A DNA stretch of 56,879 nucleotides, taken from NCBI RefSeq assembly GCF_029379315.1, contig NZ_JAQYWQ010000035.1, positions 1-56,879 of the forward strand, written 5' to 3'. Origin of the DNA: Nostoc sp. S13 (GTDB lineage: Bacteria > Cyanobacteriota > Cyanobacteriia > Cyanobacteriales > Nostocaceae). Below are positions 35,201-44,211 of this stretch, piece after piece (the first letter of the stretch is position 1; the number at the start of each line of letters is the position of its first letter). A program made the translations under genes and the position numbers. The notes below the pieces were generated by a model. That model did not search any database, was not told the origin of the DNA, and worked only from the letters and a program-made list of their open reading frames with translations.

Positions 35201-36964
35201 ATGATGCTCAATTTAATAGACAAAATCGGCGATTGGAATCCGCAACTATTCCGGGAACTCAAAGGACGCCTGAAATTTTTTAATGTTGCGATCGCAGTTG
35301 CAACTTCCTTACTACTACAACTGGTAGTTTTTTTATATCAGTTACGGGAGTTTCCTGATGATAGATACTCACTAGATGGCACATACTGTCGTTCGACTCA
35401 AGTATATGAACAGCTACAGAACCACGTTTTGCAGCAATTAGATCAGTCTAGAATTGCTGACTTCAATGATTTACGCTCAAATAATTTTTGTCCCCAAAAT
35501 CAAATTGATTGGCAATTGTGGTGGCAAAACCATTGGGAATATATATTTCTAACGTTGAGTGTAATTTTTGTATTTACACTATTAGTTGCAGGAACTTATT
35601 TACTAATCAACGATTTAGCCAAAGAAGAAACTCGCGGTACGCTGAATTTCATCCGTCTCAGTCCCCAATCAGAAACAAGTATATTGACTGGTAAGTTACT
35701 AGGAGTTCCGAGTTTAATTTATCTCATCCTCTTAGTAGCAGTTCCTTTGCATTTGTGGGCTGGGCTTTCTGCCGAAATTGCCTTTAGTTACATTTTGAGT
35801 TACTACGCGATTCTTGGCGCTAGCTGTATTTTCTTCTACAGTGCTGCACTACTATTAGGCTTATTTAGTCGTTCGTTTAGCGGTTTTCAGCCTTGGTTGG
35901 GTAGTGGTCTAGTTTTACTTTTTTTGTTCATGACAATGGTGCTGGCATCGTCTAACACCACTTTAAACAATTCAAATGCTTGGTTTAGACTCTTTAGCCC
36001 TTGGGATGTAACAAATTATCTATTTCCTAACTTATTCCATCTATCCGATGGTTCTCCCCTAACAAACTGGCAGTTTTTCTATTTACCATTAGGGACAAGT
36101 ATTGTTAGTGTTGTTGGTTTCCACTTGCTGAACTTTGGATTGTGCAGTTACGGGATCTTGCAAGCTCTTAAACGTTGCTTCCGTAATCCTCAAGCCTCAA
36201 TAATTAGCAAAGAACAAAGTTATCTACTAGTAGCGTTTTGCCAGTTAATGATGTGGGGGTTTAGCGTACAAATTGGTTTAAATAATCAAAGATGGGATGA
36301 ACGTGTTGAGGGAAATCTCGTTTTACTGGCAGTGTACAACTTGGTGTTGATTTTAAGTTTAATTGTGGTTCTTTCCCCTCAGCGTCAAGATGTACAAGAT
36401 TGGGCAAGATATCGACATCAGGGAGTTTCTAGCCGCAAAAATTTATGGCAGGATCTAGTTTCGGCTGAAAAAAGCCCTGCACTCGTGGCGATCGCAATTA
36501 ATCTGACAATTGTTACTATCCCCTGGCTAGTTTGGGTTTCACTTACATCTGTTTTTGATGCGAACGATGGCCAAACTTGGCTGAGTAACGATATTGAAAG
36601 GTTTAAAGTACTTTTAGCTATAGCTTTGTCTATCAGCTTAATGATGATTTACGCTACCGTCGCCCAATTGATACTTTTGCTGAAAACTGCCAAACGTTTT
36701 TTCTGGGCAATTGGGACTTTGGGTGCTGCAATGTTCCTACCACCGATGATTCTACAATTTCTCGATATTTCCTCATCGAAATATCCTACTATCTGGTTAT
36801 TTTCAACTTTTCCTTGGGCAGCTATAGAATACTCTGGGGCGACAACAATTTTTATAGCATTCCTAGCTGAGTTGAGTGTTCTAGCGTTGTTAAATTTCCA
36901 GTTGACAAGGCGCGTGAGATTAGTAGGGGAATCTGCTACGAAAGCATTATTAGCAGGACGTTAG
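35201..36964 (+). CDS. ABC-2 type permease
   Basis: A 587-aa integral membrane protein with about 11-12 hydrophobic segments (for example 29-45, 115-132, 155-180 and 208-235). The conserved motif LAKEETRGTLNFIRLSPQSE follows the second segment, as in ABC-2 permeases whose coupling helix contacts the ATPase. An extracytoplasmic loop at about 55-105 contains two Cys. It is the partner of the upstream ATPase in a two-gene operon that ends in a strong hairpin at 36988. The exported compound is unknown. Confidence 0.82.
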   Translation: MMLNLIDKIGDWNPQLFRELKGRLKFFNVAIAVATSLLLQLVVFLYQLREFPDDRYSLDGTYCRSTQVYEQLQNHVLQQLDQSRIADFNDLRSNNFCPQNQIDWQLWWQNHWEYIFLTLSVIFVFTLLVAGTYLLINDLAKEETRGTLNFIRLSPQSETSILTGKLLGVPSLIYLILLVAVPLHLWAGLSAEIAFSYILSYYAILGASCIFFYSAALLLGLFSRSFSGFQPWLGSGLVLLFLFMTMVLASSNTTLNNSNAWFRLFSPWDVTNYLFPNLFHLSDGSPLTNWQFFYLPLGTSIVSVVGFHLLNFGLCSYGILQALKRCFRNPQASIISKEQSYLLVAFCQLMMWGFSVQIGLNNQRWDERVEGNLVLLAVYNLVLILSLIVVLSPQRQDVQDWARYRHQGVSSRKNLWQDLVSAEKSPALVAIAINLTIVTIPWLVWVSLTSVFDANDGQTWLSNDIERFKVLLAIALSISLMMIYATVAQLILLLKTAKRFFWAIGTLGAAMFLPPMILQFLDISSSKYPTIWLFSTFPWAAIEYSGATTIFIAFLAELSVLALLNFQLTRRVRLVGESATKALLAGR

Positions 36965-36987
36965 GTAAGTAGTTATTGATACACGTT

Positions 36988-37026
36988 AGAACCCCGACTT
37001 CTTTGAGAAGTCGGGGTTCTTGTTTT
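36988..37026 (+). terminator. 15-bp terminator hairpin after the ABC operon
   Basis: AGAACCCCGACTTCT pairs perfectly with AGAAGTCGGGGTTCT around TTG, followed by TGTTTTT. It belongs to the same repeat family as 27620-27652. Confidence 0.85.
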
Positions 37027-37053
37027 TCACAAATAATTTAGGACTGCTATATT

Positions 37054-37201
37054 AACGTGAGTTCGACAAGTTTTATTTGACCTCTCAAAAGCAGCCCCTC
37101 TCCGACGCGGAGAGGGGAGCAAAAAGCTGAATTTTTCGTTGCTCCTCCCTTTCCGTTTCCCAGAGGGAGGCTGTCCGGGAGAGGTTCATCGAACTCACGT
37201 T
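37054..37201. mobile_element. MITE-like element with 13-bp inverted ends
   Basis: AACGTGAGTTCGA (37054-37066) and TCGAACTCACGTT (37189-37201) are perfect inverted repeats bounding 148 bp. The interior contains GC-rich nested hairpins (CCCCTCTCCGACGCGGAGAG) and no gene. Confidence 0.6.
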
Positions 37202-37274
37202 ATTTTATCTATTATTTGCCCAAATTAACGGTTAAATTTTTAATCGAGACAAATATCACGATTATCTAACAATT

Positions 37275-37757
37275 ATGCTAAATCTCTCTACTCAAGACCG
37301 ACGCTATACAGCTATCCAGTTTTTAGAACAAAGTCCGCAACAGCGTCTGCAAATTCTTAAGCAAGTGGGCATAGCTCGTTATGATTTTTTAACTAAAATG
37401 CGATTAAATGAAGCAAATATCATTTGTATAATGCGGTTTTTTAAATATCCAAGTCAGCTAAAGTTTCCTAATCTTATAGGAGCAGATTTATCCGGTTTAA
37501 TTTTAGATGGCGTAAACTTCATTCGAGGAAATTTATCAGAAGCAAATCTACAAGGTAGTAGTTTAGTCAATGCAGACCTCTTATTTGCAAATTTGACAAA
37601 AGCCGACTTGAGAAATGCAGATTTACGAGATGCAACTCTTAACGAGACTATTTGGTTAGAAACTCTAGTAGATAACTGTCAGCTTGGCATAGGTACTGGT
37701 TTAAATCATCTGCAACGTCAAGATTTAGAACTACGCGGAGCTAGATTTAACAGTTAG
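37275..37757 (+). CDS. Pentapeptide-repeat protein
   Basis: A 160-aa protein. Residues about 65-125 are A(D/N)LxX pentapeptides ([20 protein letters not shown], then [20 protein letters not shown] and [20 protein letters not shown]), forming a right-handed quadrilateral beta helix. The N-terminal 60 residues are helical (a [24 protein letters not shown] region). There is no signal peptide, so it is cytoplasmic. Such proteins are numerous in cyanobacteria and mostly of unknown role. It is monocistronic, followed by a weak hairpin. Confidence 0.85.
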   Translation: MLNLSTQDRRYTAIQFLEQSPQQRLQILKQVGIARYDFLTKMRLNEANIICIMRFFKYPSQLKFPNLIGADLSGLILDGVNFIRGNLSEANLQGSSLVNADLLFANLTKADLRNADLRDATLNETIWLETLVDNCQLGIGTGLNHLQRQDLELRGARFNS

Positions 37758-37792
37758 GCTTCTCTGCGAGACCTGCGCCAACGCTCACTGTT

Positions 37793-37818
37793 AAAGCCGA
37801 GCAAAGCCGAGGCTTTAA
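37793..37818. terminator. Weak hairpin after the pentapeptide gene
   Basis: TAAAGCC (37793) and GGCTTTA pair across 12 bases, followed by ATTCTT. It is embedded in interspersed-repeat DNA. Confidence 0.35.
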
Positions 37819-37890
37819 TTCTTGAGAAGATGGTAATTAAAACACAAAAAATTATAAAATTATTGAATTGAAATTGTCCTGGATAAGTTA

Positions 37891-39054
37891 ATGAGTATTA
37901 AGTTGCCCCAAAAATTGATGTTGCTGGGTTCAGGAGAACTAGGCAAAGAATTTGCGATCGCTGCTCAACGTCTTGGTAATTATGTGATTGCTGTTGACCG
38001 TTACGCCAATGCTCCGGCGATGCAAGTTGCTGATGTTTCTGAAGTTATTTCTATGCTCAGTGCTGATGATTTAGAAGCTGTAGTGACAAAACATCAGCCA
38101 GATATTATTATACCAGAAATTGAAGCAATCAGAACAGAAAAACTCTTAGAATTTGAACAGCGAGGGATTACAGTTATACCAACTGCGGCTGCTACGAACT
38201 ACACAATGAACCGCGATAGAATTCGGGAACTAGCACATCAAGAATTGGGCATCAGAACGGCTAAATATGGTTATGCAACAACTCTAGAAGAATTGATTGC
38301 CGTTTCTAATGAAATTGGGTTTGTTAATGTTGTTAAACCTGTGATGTCATCCTCTGGTAAAGGTCAGTCTGTAGTGCAGAACAAGAGTGAAGTTGATAAG
38401 GCTTGGAATTATGCGATCGCTAATTCTAGAGGAGACAGTCAAAAGGTGATCGTCGAAGAATTTATTAACTTTGAAATAGAGATAACTTTATTGACAATTA
38501 AACAGTGGAATGCACCGACAATTTTCTGTTCTCCTATTGGTCATCGCCAAGAACGAGGCGATTATCAAGAATCGTGGCAACCCGCACTAATTTCTGAAGA
38601 TAAGATATTAAGAGCAAGAGAAATAGCCATAAAAGTCACTGATGCTTTAGGAGGAGCCGGAATTTTTGGGGTTGAGTTTTTCATTACCAAAGATGAAGTA
38701 ATTTTTTCCGAACTTTCTCCCAGACCCCACGATACGGGAATGGTGACATTAATCTCACAAAACCTCAATGAATTTGAACTACATTTAAGAGCTATTTTAG
38801 ATTTGCCAATTCCTCATATAGAACAGCTAGGAGCATCAGCTAGTGCCGTTATTTTAGCTTCAGAAAAATCTGATTCTATTGCTTTTGATGGTATAGCCGA
38901 TGCTTTGTCTGAAAAAGATGTAGATATTAGATTATTTGGTAAACCTAATGCTCATCCATATCGGCGAATGGGCGTAGCTTTGGCGAAGGGTGATAATGTC
39001 CAAGAAGCTAGGGAAAAAGCTACTAGAGCAGCCAATAAAATCACAATTATCTAA
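37891..39054 (+). CDS. purT: Formate-dependent phosphoribosylglycinamide formyltransferase (GAR transformylase 2)
   Basis: A 387-aa ATP-grasp enzyme of de novo purine synthesis that uses formate and ATP to make formyl-GAR. Landmarks: KLMLLGSGELGKEFAIAAQR, VIPEIEAIRTEKL-like PEIEAI, PVMSSSGKGQSVV (the nucleotide loop), GIFGVEFFITKDEVIFSELS, SPRPHDTGMVT and the C-terminal RRMGVALAKGD. The length matches the family. It is monocistronic; no other pur gene is in the window. Confidence 0.95.
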   Translation: MSIKLPQKLMLLGSGELGKEFAIAAQRLGNYVIAVDRYANAPAMQVADVSEVISMLSADDLEAVVTKHQPDIIIPEIEAIRTEKLLEFEQRGITVIPTAAATNYTMNRDRIRELAHQELGIRTAKYGYATTLEELIAVSNEIGFVNVVKPVMSSSGKGQSVVQNKSEVDKAWNYAIANSRGDSQKVIVEEFINFEIEITLLTIKQWNAPTIFCSPIGHRQERGDYQESWQPALISEDKILRAREIAIKVTDALGGAGIFGVEFFITKDEVIFSELSPRPHDTGMVTLISQNLNEFELHLRAILDLPIPHIEQLGASASAVILASEKSDSIAFDGIADALSEKDVDIRLFGKPNAHPYRRMGVALAKGDNVQEAREKATRAANKITII

Positions 39055-39160
39055 TTACCGTAGGTTTACACAGATGTGCATAGGTGTCAACTTAAGCCCA
39101 AAGCCTTTTAAAACCTCGTTAAGAGCCTCTGACTCGGAACGAGACAACACATCGCGTCTT

Positions 39161-40507
39161 TTATCTGGTCACACTGTCAGACGAATTAACCGCAGCAACA
39201 GGGTTTAGCTGATTCAGGTAATTGTAAACAAGCTGGGAAACTTGACGAATAAAGTCTCTCCCCCTGCTGTCCTTATAGGGACGTGTGACGAAGATGGCGG
39301 CCAAGTAGCGCTTACCATTGGGCATAGTAATAAATCCCGCGTCGCCAATAACAAAGCCGATATCTCCGGTTTTGTTGGCGATGACTGCACCTTTCCCTAA
39401 ACCGGCGGGAAGCAGTGTGCGAATTGTGGTGTGACGCAGAATATCTAAGACTTGTTCTCGACTCTGCAACGAAACTAGCTTGTTATTCACAACTAAAGCC
39501 AGCACCCGCGCCATATCTTCAGAACTTGTGGTGTTGGTTCCTCTCAAGTCAGCTAAAAGATGGCGAATTACTGTGTCTTTCAGTCCCCAAGTACGGAAAC
39601 GCTGATTTAGTTTCGCCGCTCCACCCAAGCGATCAATAATCATGTTAGTGGCGGTATTGTCACTGATAGTAACCATCTTGGTGACGGTTTCCAAAGCGGT
39701 GTACTTTTTACCAACTCGCTCATACTGCATGGTTCCAGAACCATTGGTAACTAAGTCACGCCGCATGGTCAATATTTCCTGAAGGGTGACTTTACCAGCA
39801 TCTAAATCCTGGAAAAAAGCGATGAGAATTGGCAGTTTGATTGTACTTGCAGCTGGGAAAACGCGATCGCCTCCAATATCCAAATAATCCCCAGTATCCA
39901 AATCCAGGAAAAACATTCCTGTTTTCAAAAAACTATAGCGACTCATCAAGGCTTTAATTTGAGGTTCCAGCACTTTCATCGGTAAATGCATGGGAACCAC
40001 GCCAGCAAACAGAGTGCTATTATCACTCACTGTTGGAGAAATACTCGATTGAGTCGGAATTATTTCCAGATATTTCGGCTGGGTTACAGTCAGTGGTACT
40101 GGCTTGGGTAACTGCACAGACCAATGATTATGGGATTCCTCTTGCAGCTTTACCTGTGCTAAGTCGAAGGTGTAACCAGGTGCTAAAGTAACTACCATGC
40201 GGGTAGTCTCTGCGTTAAACTGCTCGATGCGAATCTCTTGAATTACTAACCCCACCCGTTGACTAGTTTGTGGATATCCTAATGTAACTCCAGGCAAATC
40301 AATTACTAGACGAGTCGGGTTGGTAACTAGTTCCACTTTCGGTTGAACATTCTCATCTGTGGTGAAGTCCAGATGATTGCGATTGCTATCAAAATGCCAA
40401 TTAGCGATCGCAGTAGCTTTGACAGTGGAGCCAAACAGGAACAAACTTAAGAAACTGGGTAGAAGCCAGCTAAATTTTAGAATATTTTCTTTGTGTGTGA
40501 GCAGCAT
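39161..40507 (-). CDS. Beta-lactamase-fold serine hydrolase with N-terminal AMIN domain
   Basis: A 448-aa exported protein: signal peptide (about 10-33), AMIN domain (about 35-135, LVTNPTRLVIDLPGV), a linker, then a class A beta-lactamase-like domain. The domain has S221-x-x-K224 (ASTIK), S282-D-N284 and K379-T-G381. The omega-loop ExxLN that supplies the deacylating Glu in true class A beta-lactamases is not visible (the region reads LADLRGTNTTSSED). AMIN domains target proteins to the cell envelope or division sites. A cell-wall peptidase or penicillin-binding role is therefore as likely as antibiotic resistance. Confidence 0.85.
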   Translation of the reverse strand: MLLTHKENILKFSWLLPSFLSLFLFGSTVKATAIANWHFDSNRNHLDFTTDENVQPKVELVTNPTRLVIDLPGVTLGYPQTSQRVGLVIQEIRIEQFNAETTRMVVTLAPGYTFDLAQVKLQEESHNHWSVQLPKPVPLTVTQPKYLEIIPTQSSISPTVSDNSTLFAGVVPMHLPMKVLEPQIKALMSRYSFLKTGMFFLDLDTGDYLDIGGDRVFPAASTIKLPILIAFFQDLDAGKVTLQEILTMRRDLVTNGSGTMQYERVGKKYTALETVTKMVTISDNTATNMIIDRLGGAAKLNQRFRTWGLKDTVIRHLLADLRGTNTTSSEDMARVLALVVNNKLVSLQSREQVLDILRHTTIRTLLPAGLGKGAVIANKTGDIGFVIGDAGFITMPNGKRYLAAIFVTRPYKDSRGRDFIRQVSQLVYNYLNQLNPVAAVNSSDSVTR

Positions 40508-40901
40508 CGATGATCGTTTTGTGTGTGAGGAAGATTCTTGAAAAATAAAAGCCGCTCATCATTAAAGCACAATTATGAAAAGTTTTGTAAATTATTCGTT
40601 TATACAAAAAAGCATCTGTTATAAGTGTTTAGCTTAATCAGTATATGAGTATTCCGTAATACTCTACGGTTAGTGAGTAGTATCTCTAAAAATTCCAGCT
40701 TATTGGCAAAAAAGATTTAATTCAGACGCAGCTAACTTTTTAATCATTTCTATACTGGATTATCTAATAGACATCTGGTGAAATTAAATATGCGTTATCT
40801 AGAACCCTTGTAGAGACGCGAAATTTCGCGTCTCTACATTCTTTTTCGGAGATGTTTAATGTTGGCAAATAAATATTAACTATATCTGGACACAGCTAAG
40901 T
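40508..40901. other. Divergent intergenic region with a MITE
   Basis: Lies between the minus-strand AMIN/beta-lactamase gene and the plus-strand lipoprotein. It contains the complete R1 element (40768-40858), ending 43 bp before the lipoprotein start. Otherwise AT-rich with no gene. Confidence 0.5.
40768..40858. mobile_element. MITE-like R1 element, complete copy
   Basis: It starts TAGACATCT and ends AGATGTTTA (imperfect inverted ends), with a central palindrome AGACGCGAAATTTCGCGTCT (40814-40833). Other copies: 1-53 (right half, 54/55 identical) and 50741-51050 (interrupted). Confidence 0.7.
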
Positions 40902-41855
40902 ATGTTTATGAAAGTTTCCCATATCCAGAAATTCAGCCTATGGAAATTTTGTATAGTAGCCTGTACTATCAGTTTCAGCATCAGTGGTTGTACTCCTCAA
41001 AAAAGAGCAATGCTGCGAGTAACTGCCGAGAATTTTCGTGATCAAGCGGCTGATGCTATTACATCGGTGAAGCAAATTTATCAACTGAATAATCTACCTA
41101 TAGATGATAATTTACTTGTTGATCAATTACTAACTGATACCAGTATTCAATTTGGAGTTCCTGGAGAAGTAAATAGAATTATCACTGGAGAAAATCAGCA
41201 AAATACCCAGTCATCGGATGTTGATCAAACACTTGATGCTTTGAAAGCAGAATATGATACAGCAGTCGATGTATTTAACAATCTTGAAACAATTGATTAT
41301 GAAAGTAAAAGGATAGTTGCTCAAACTGCCCAGCCAGCAAGATGTTTAACAGTAAAAATGCTACTTTTAGCCAAAATAATTCAGGAAAGACCACCAAGAC
41401 CAAGGGATTGGGAACGGGTAATCATCAGTTTCAAACTAAAGCATCTCGCTGAACAGTATAGAAATTTAAATATATCCTCACAACCAGAAGGAGAAGAAAT
41501 TAGGCGTCAAGTTATTGAACAAATAAATGATTGGCGAAAAGTTAATTTTTCTGAACAACAAAGTTTGAATGAATCTATCTCTAAACTTTTGGCAGCAGCT
41601 GACACCGGTCGAAAACTCTCAGCACTTATTGATGACTACCCTAATCTTAATTTTGAAGTTATTGCTGCTAGAGTTACTCAGATTGTCGGGGTAGCTACCA
41701 GCTTCACTGGTAACGACTACAGTTCAGCGCTCACAAAGATTAACACTCTTGAAAAAGAAGTTAATAAAGATAAAGTTTTGAAAGAATTTATGAAAGAAAT
41801 ATATCTCAGAAACAGACAGGTGCAACAACCACCAAACTCTCAATTATGTCAATAA
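40902..41855 (+). CDS. Lipoprotein of unknown function
   Basis: A 317-aa protein with an N-terminal signal (KFSLWKFCIVACTISFSISG) and a lipobox SISGC at about residue 30, so it should be a lipid-anchored envelope protein. The mature part is predominantly helical and charged (AENFRDQAADAITSVKQIYQ, then RVTQIVGVATSFTGNDYSSA) and resembles no family I know. The next gene, 56 bp downstream on the same strand, encodes a small helical protein also of unknown function, so they probably form one unit. Either ATG 40902 or 40908 can be the start. Confidence 0.7.
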   Translation: MFMKVSHIQKFSLWKFCIVACTISFSISGCTPQKRAMLRVTAENFRDQAADAITSVKQIYQLNNLPIDDNLLVDQLLTDTSIQFGVPGEVNRIITGENQQNTQSSDVDQTLDALKAEYDTAVDVFNNLETIDYESKRIVAQTAQPARCLTVKMLLLAKIIQERPPRPRDWERVIISFKLKHLAEQYRNLNISSQPEGEEIRRQVIEQINDWRKVNFSEQQSLNESISKLLAAADTGRKLSALIDDYPNLNFEVIAARVTQIVGVATSFTGNDYSSALTKINTLEKEVNKDKVLKEFMKEIYLRNRQVQQPPNSQLCQ

Positions 41856-41911
41856 TTTTAGGACGCAACTAGTCATGAATAATGTTCACAACTTAACTCA
41901 ATATATAAATC

Positions 41912-42301
41912 ATGACCAACGATAAGATTTTAGATACTTTTGCAGAAATAATTTTTCAGCTTCAAGAAGTTCCTGGTAATCAAATAGACTTAAAACAACT
42001 CAATAATATAGAAGAAACATTACGAGATATTTTGTTTCAGCTTCAGTTTGAACTTATCAACGTACAACACCAAAAAAACTGGGAGGAAGTAAACAAGTTT
42101 AAGTTAGCAGTTAGTGAATGCCAAGTTACTCTCAATAAGGTAAGAGCAGCGATTATAAATGTTAGTATTATCGGAATCAATCAACAAAATCTGGCACAGA
42201 TGCAGAAAATATTAGAGGAAATTGACACTGCACGTAAAACTCAGGTAAACATAGATTTGGCTATCCGCTTACTAGGCTTTTTGGGTAGGCTATTCCCGTA
42301 A
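41912..42301 (+). CDS. Small helical protein of unknown function
   Basis: A 129-aa soluble, mostly helical protein (TFAEIIFQLQEVPGNQIDLK, then EETLRDILFQLQFELINVQH and MQKILEEIDTARKTQVNIDL) with a hydrophobic C-terminal end (AIRLLGFLGRLFP) that could contact a membrane. It lies 56 bp after the orphan lipoprotein, so it is a likely partner. Its stop codon TAA is directly followed, with no spacer, by the stop codon of the convergent crtH gene. No family recognised. Confidence 0.65.
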   Translation: MTNDKILDTFAEIIFQLQEVPGNQIDLKQLNNIEETLRDILFQLQFELINVQHQKNWEEVNKFKLAVSECQVTLNKVRAAIINVSIIGINQQNLAQMQKILEEIDTARKTQVNIDLAIRLLGFLGRLFP

Positions 42302-43795
42302 TCACAATCCTAAATCTACGGCAATACGGTGGGCGCAAGCAAACCCAGAAAAAGCGACTGCATTCAACCCTTGACCCGGAAAGGTACTATCCCCTACACA
42401 ATAAAGTCCTGGAATAGCTGTGCGATTAAAGGGCATCTTCAATAATCCCCACAACTTGCGCCGGGGAATTGGCCCGTATGTGCCATCCTCACGACCCAAA
42501 AAGCGGCGATGGGTGCGTGGTGTCCCTACTTCTAAATAATCCAATCCAGCATCTAAGCCGGGAAAAATCTTTTCTAGGCGGTCAATAATTCGCCAAGCCG
42601 CCTCTTCTTTCTTTGCTTCGTACTCACTCACAGAAAGTTCTTGCCAATCATCAATCCAGTCAGCCGTGAAGGCATGAATGATCTGATATCCACTTGGTGC
42701 TAAATCTGGGTCAAGCAATGTGGGAATCGAAACAAAAATTGTGCCTTCTGCTGCTGTCATCTTTTCCCAATCTTCCAGCAAAATATGATGGCACTCTGTC
42801 CCCGCAGGTAAAACTGACTCCTTTACCCCGATATGCAAACTCAAGAAGCTGGGAGATTTTTGATAATTTTGTTGCCATTTTTTCTCATTATCTGGCATAC
42901 CTTCTGCTGGTAGTAATTGTTCAAATGTATCCCAGCGTGTAGCATTAGAAACTATGCGTTTCCCCCGATATACTTTACCATTAGCCAGTTGCACACCTAC
43001 CGCTTTTCCCTGTTCTGTGAGAATTTTCGTGACTCTAGCTTGGTACTGAATCTTACCTCCAGCCTTCTCTAGACCTTCCACCAGTTTTTGGGCAATTTGT
43101 CCTACCCCGCCTTTAGGATAGTTAACTCCGCCATAATGCCTGTCAGAAAAGACCATCCCAGCATTAATCATTGGTGTCATCTCTGATGGAACCACCGACC
43201 AGCAATAACATTCCATATCGATAAATTTCAATAATTGCGGGTCTTTGATGTAGCGTCGCGCCACGTCCCCGGCATTTTGAGGCAGATACTTAACTAAACC
43301 GAGACACGCCAAAGGATGCTGAAAAAACACTCGCAGTAGATACCGAGGTTCTTCTAGCGACAGCAAATCCATGCTGTTGAGACACTTGAATACTTTTTGG
43401 CATTCGTCATAAAAGCGACGAATCCCCTGTTCTTCATGGGGAAAATAAGCAGTAAGATTTTGCAAAAATTTTTTATAAACCCGATCAACCTTCAGGTCTA
43501 AACCTTGGGGTAGATGATAGTGAATCTGCACTGGATCTGCGATCGCTTCTTGGCTGACATTTACAGCTGATAATGCACGAGTAAGTAAGTTGGTAGTACC
43601 GTTTTGTCCCAGCCCAAAAATCATTGATGCGCCAACATCAAATCGATAGCCTTGGCGTTCAAAATAACCAGCGCTACCACCTGGAATCAAATAACGTTCC
43701 AGTACCAGCACTTTCGCTCCCTTCGCCGCTAACTGGGTCGCTGTAACTAATCCGCCAATCCCAGACCCAATCATGATCGCATCAATATCTTGCAT
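42302..43795 (-). CDS. crtH: Carotenoid isomerase (CrtISO)
   Basis: A 497-aa FAD-dependent enzyme related to phytoene desaturase that converts poly-cis-lycopene to all-trans-lycopene. It has the N-terminal dinucleotide-binding motif (IMIGSGIGGLVTATQLAAKG), GGSAGYFERQGYRFDVGASM, CYCWSVVPSEMTPMINAGMV, GGVNYPKGGVGQIAQKLVEG and the C-terminal FAD motif GLYCVGDSTFPGQGLNAVAF. These sequences fit cyanobacterial CrtH rather than CrtP/CrtQ. It acts at the photosynthetic membranes. It is monocistronic, with its 5' side occupied by tandem heptamer arrays. Confidence 0.92.
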   Translation of the reverse strand: MQDIDAIMIGSGIGGLVTATQLAAKGAKVLVLERYLIPGGSAGYFERQGYRFDVGASMIFGLGQNGTTNLLTRALSAVNVSQEAIADPVQIHYHLPQGLDLKVDRVYKKFLQNLTAYFPHEEQGIRRFYDECQKVFKCLNSMDLLSLEEPRYLLRVFFQHPLACLGLVKYLPQNAGDVARRYIKDPQLLKFIDMECYCWSVVPSEMTPMINAGMVFSDRHYGGVNYPKGGVGQIAQKLVEGLEKAGGKIQYQARVTKILTEQGKAVGVQLANGKVYRGKRIVSNATRWDTFEQLLPAEGMPDNEKKWQQNYQKSPSFLSLHIGVKESVLPAGTECHHILLEDWEKMTAAEGTIFVSIPTLLDPDLAPSGYQIIHAFTADWIDDWQELSVSEYEAKKEEAAWRIIDRLEKIFPGLDAGLDYLEVGTPRTHRRFLGREDGTYGPIPRRKLWGLLKMPFNRTAIPGLYCVGDSTFPGQGLNAVAFSGFACAHRIAVDLGL

Positions 43796-43802
43796 TTTTG
43801 TC

Positions 43803-43850
43803 TTTTGTCATTAGTCATTAGTCATTAGTCATTAGTCATTTGTCATTTGT
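43803..43850. repeat. Heptamer array (TTAGTCA/TTTGTCA)
   Basis: About six tandem units immediately upstream of crtH. The same unit forms the array at 49617-49665 and a segment inside the RnfD-like gene. Confidence 0.9.
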
Positions 43851-43888
43851 TCCTTGTCTAGAGTCAACCAATATTTTATTTACTAATC

Positions 43889-43976
43889 CCCAATGCCCCA
43901 TGCCCCATGCCCCATGCCCCATGCACCATCCCCAATGCCCCATGCCCCATGCCCCATGCCCAATGCCCAATGCCCT
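43889..43976. repeat. Heptamer array (CCCCATG)
   Basis: About twelve CCCCATG/CCCAATG units in tandem, a typical STRR. Confidence 0.92.
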
Positions 43977-44211
43977 AATCACAAAAAAGAGGGACGAGCC
44001 TGCTGCTGCTGGCTAATCCCGTCTGCCGATCCTTAAAAGAGAGGAGAACACTGTATAAGAATATAGCCTTGATTGATAATAAATGTCAACTACTAATGAA
44101 AAAGTTTATCAATAAAATTAAGAGGGTTAATTTTTAGCTGTCAGCCGGATGCAGGAAAGAGTATTATGGTGTTTCAGTTCTTATACAATAAAAAAGCGCC
44201 TATTTCTGCCT

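Larger units (their letters stand above)
43796..44211. other. Divergent promoter region between crtH and upp, filled with tandem repeats
   Basis: Contains the two arrays listed separately, then AAGAGGGACGAGCCTGCTGC and neighbouring sequence (from about 43987) with no recognised RNA fold. The upp frame remains open upstream to 44149, but its normal start is 44212. Confidence 0.5.
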
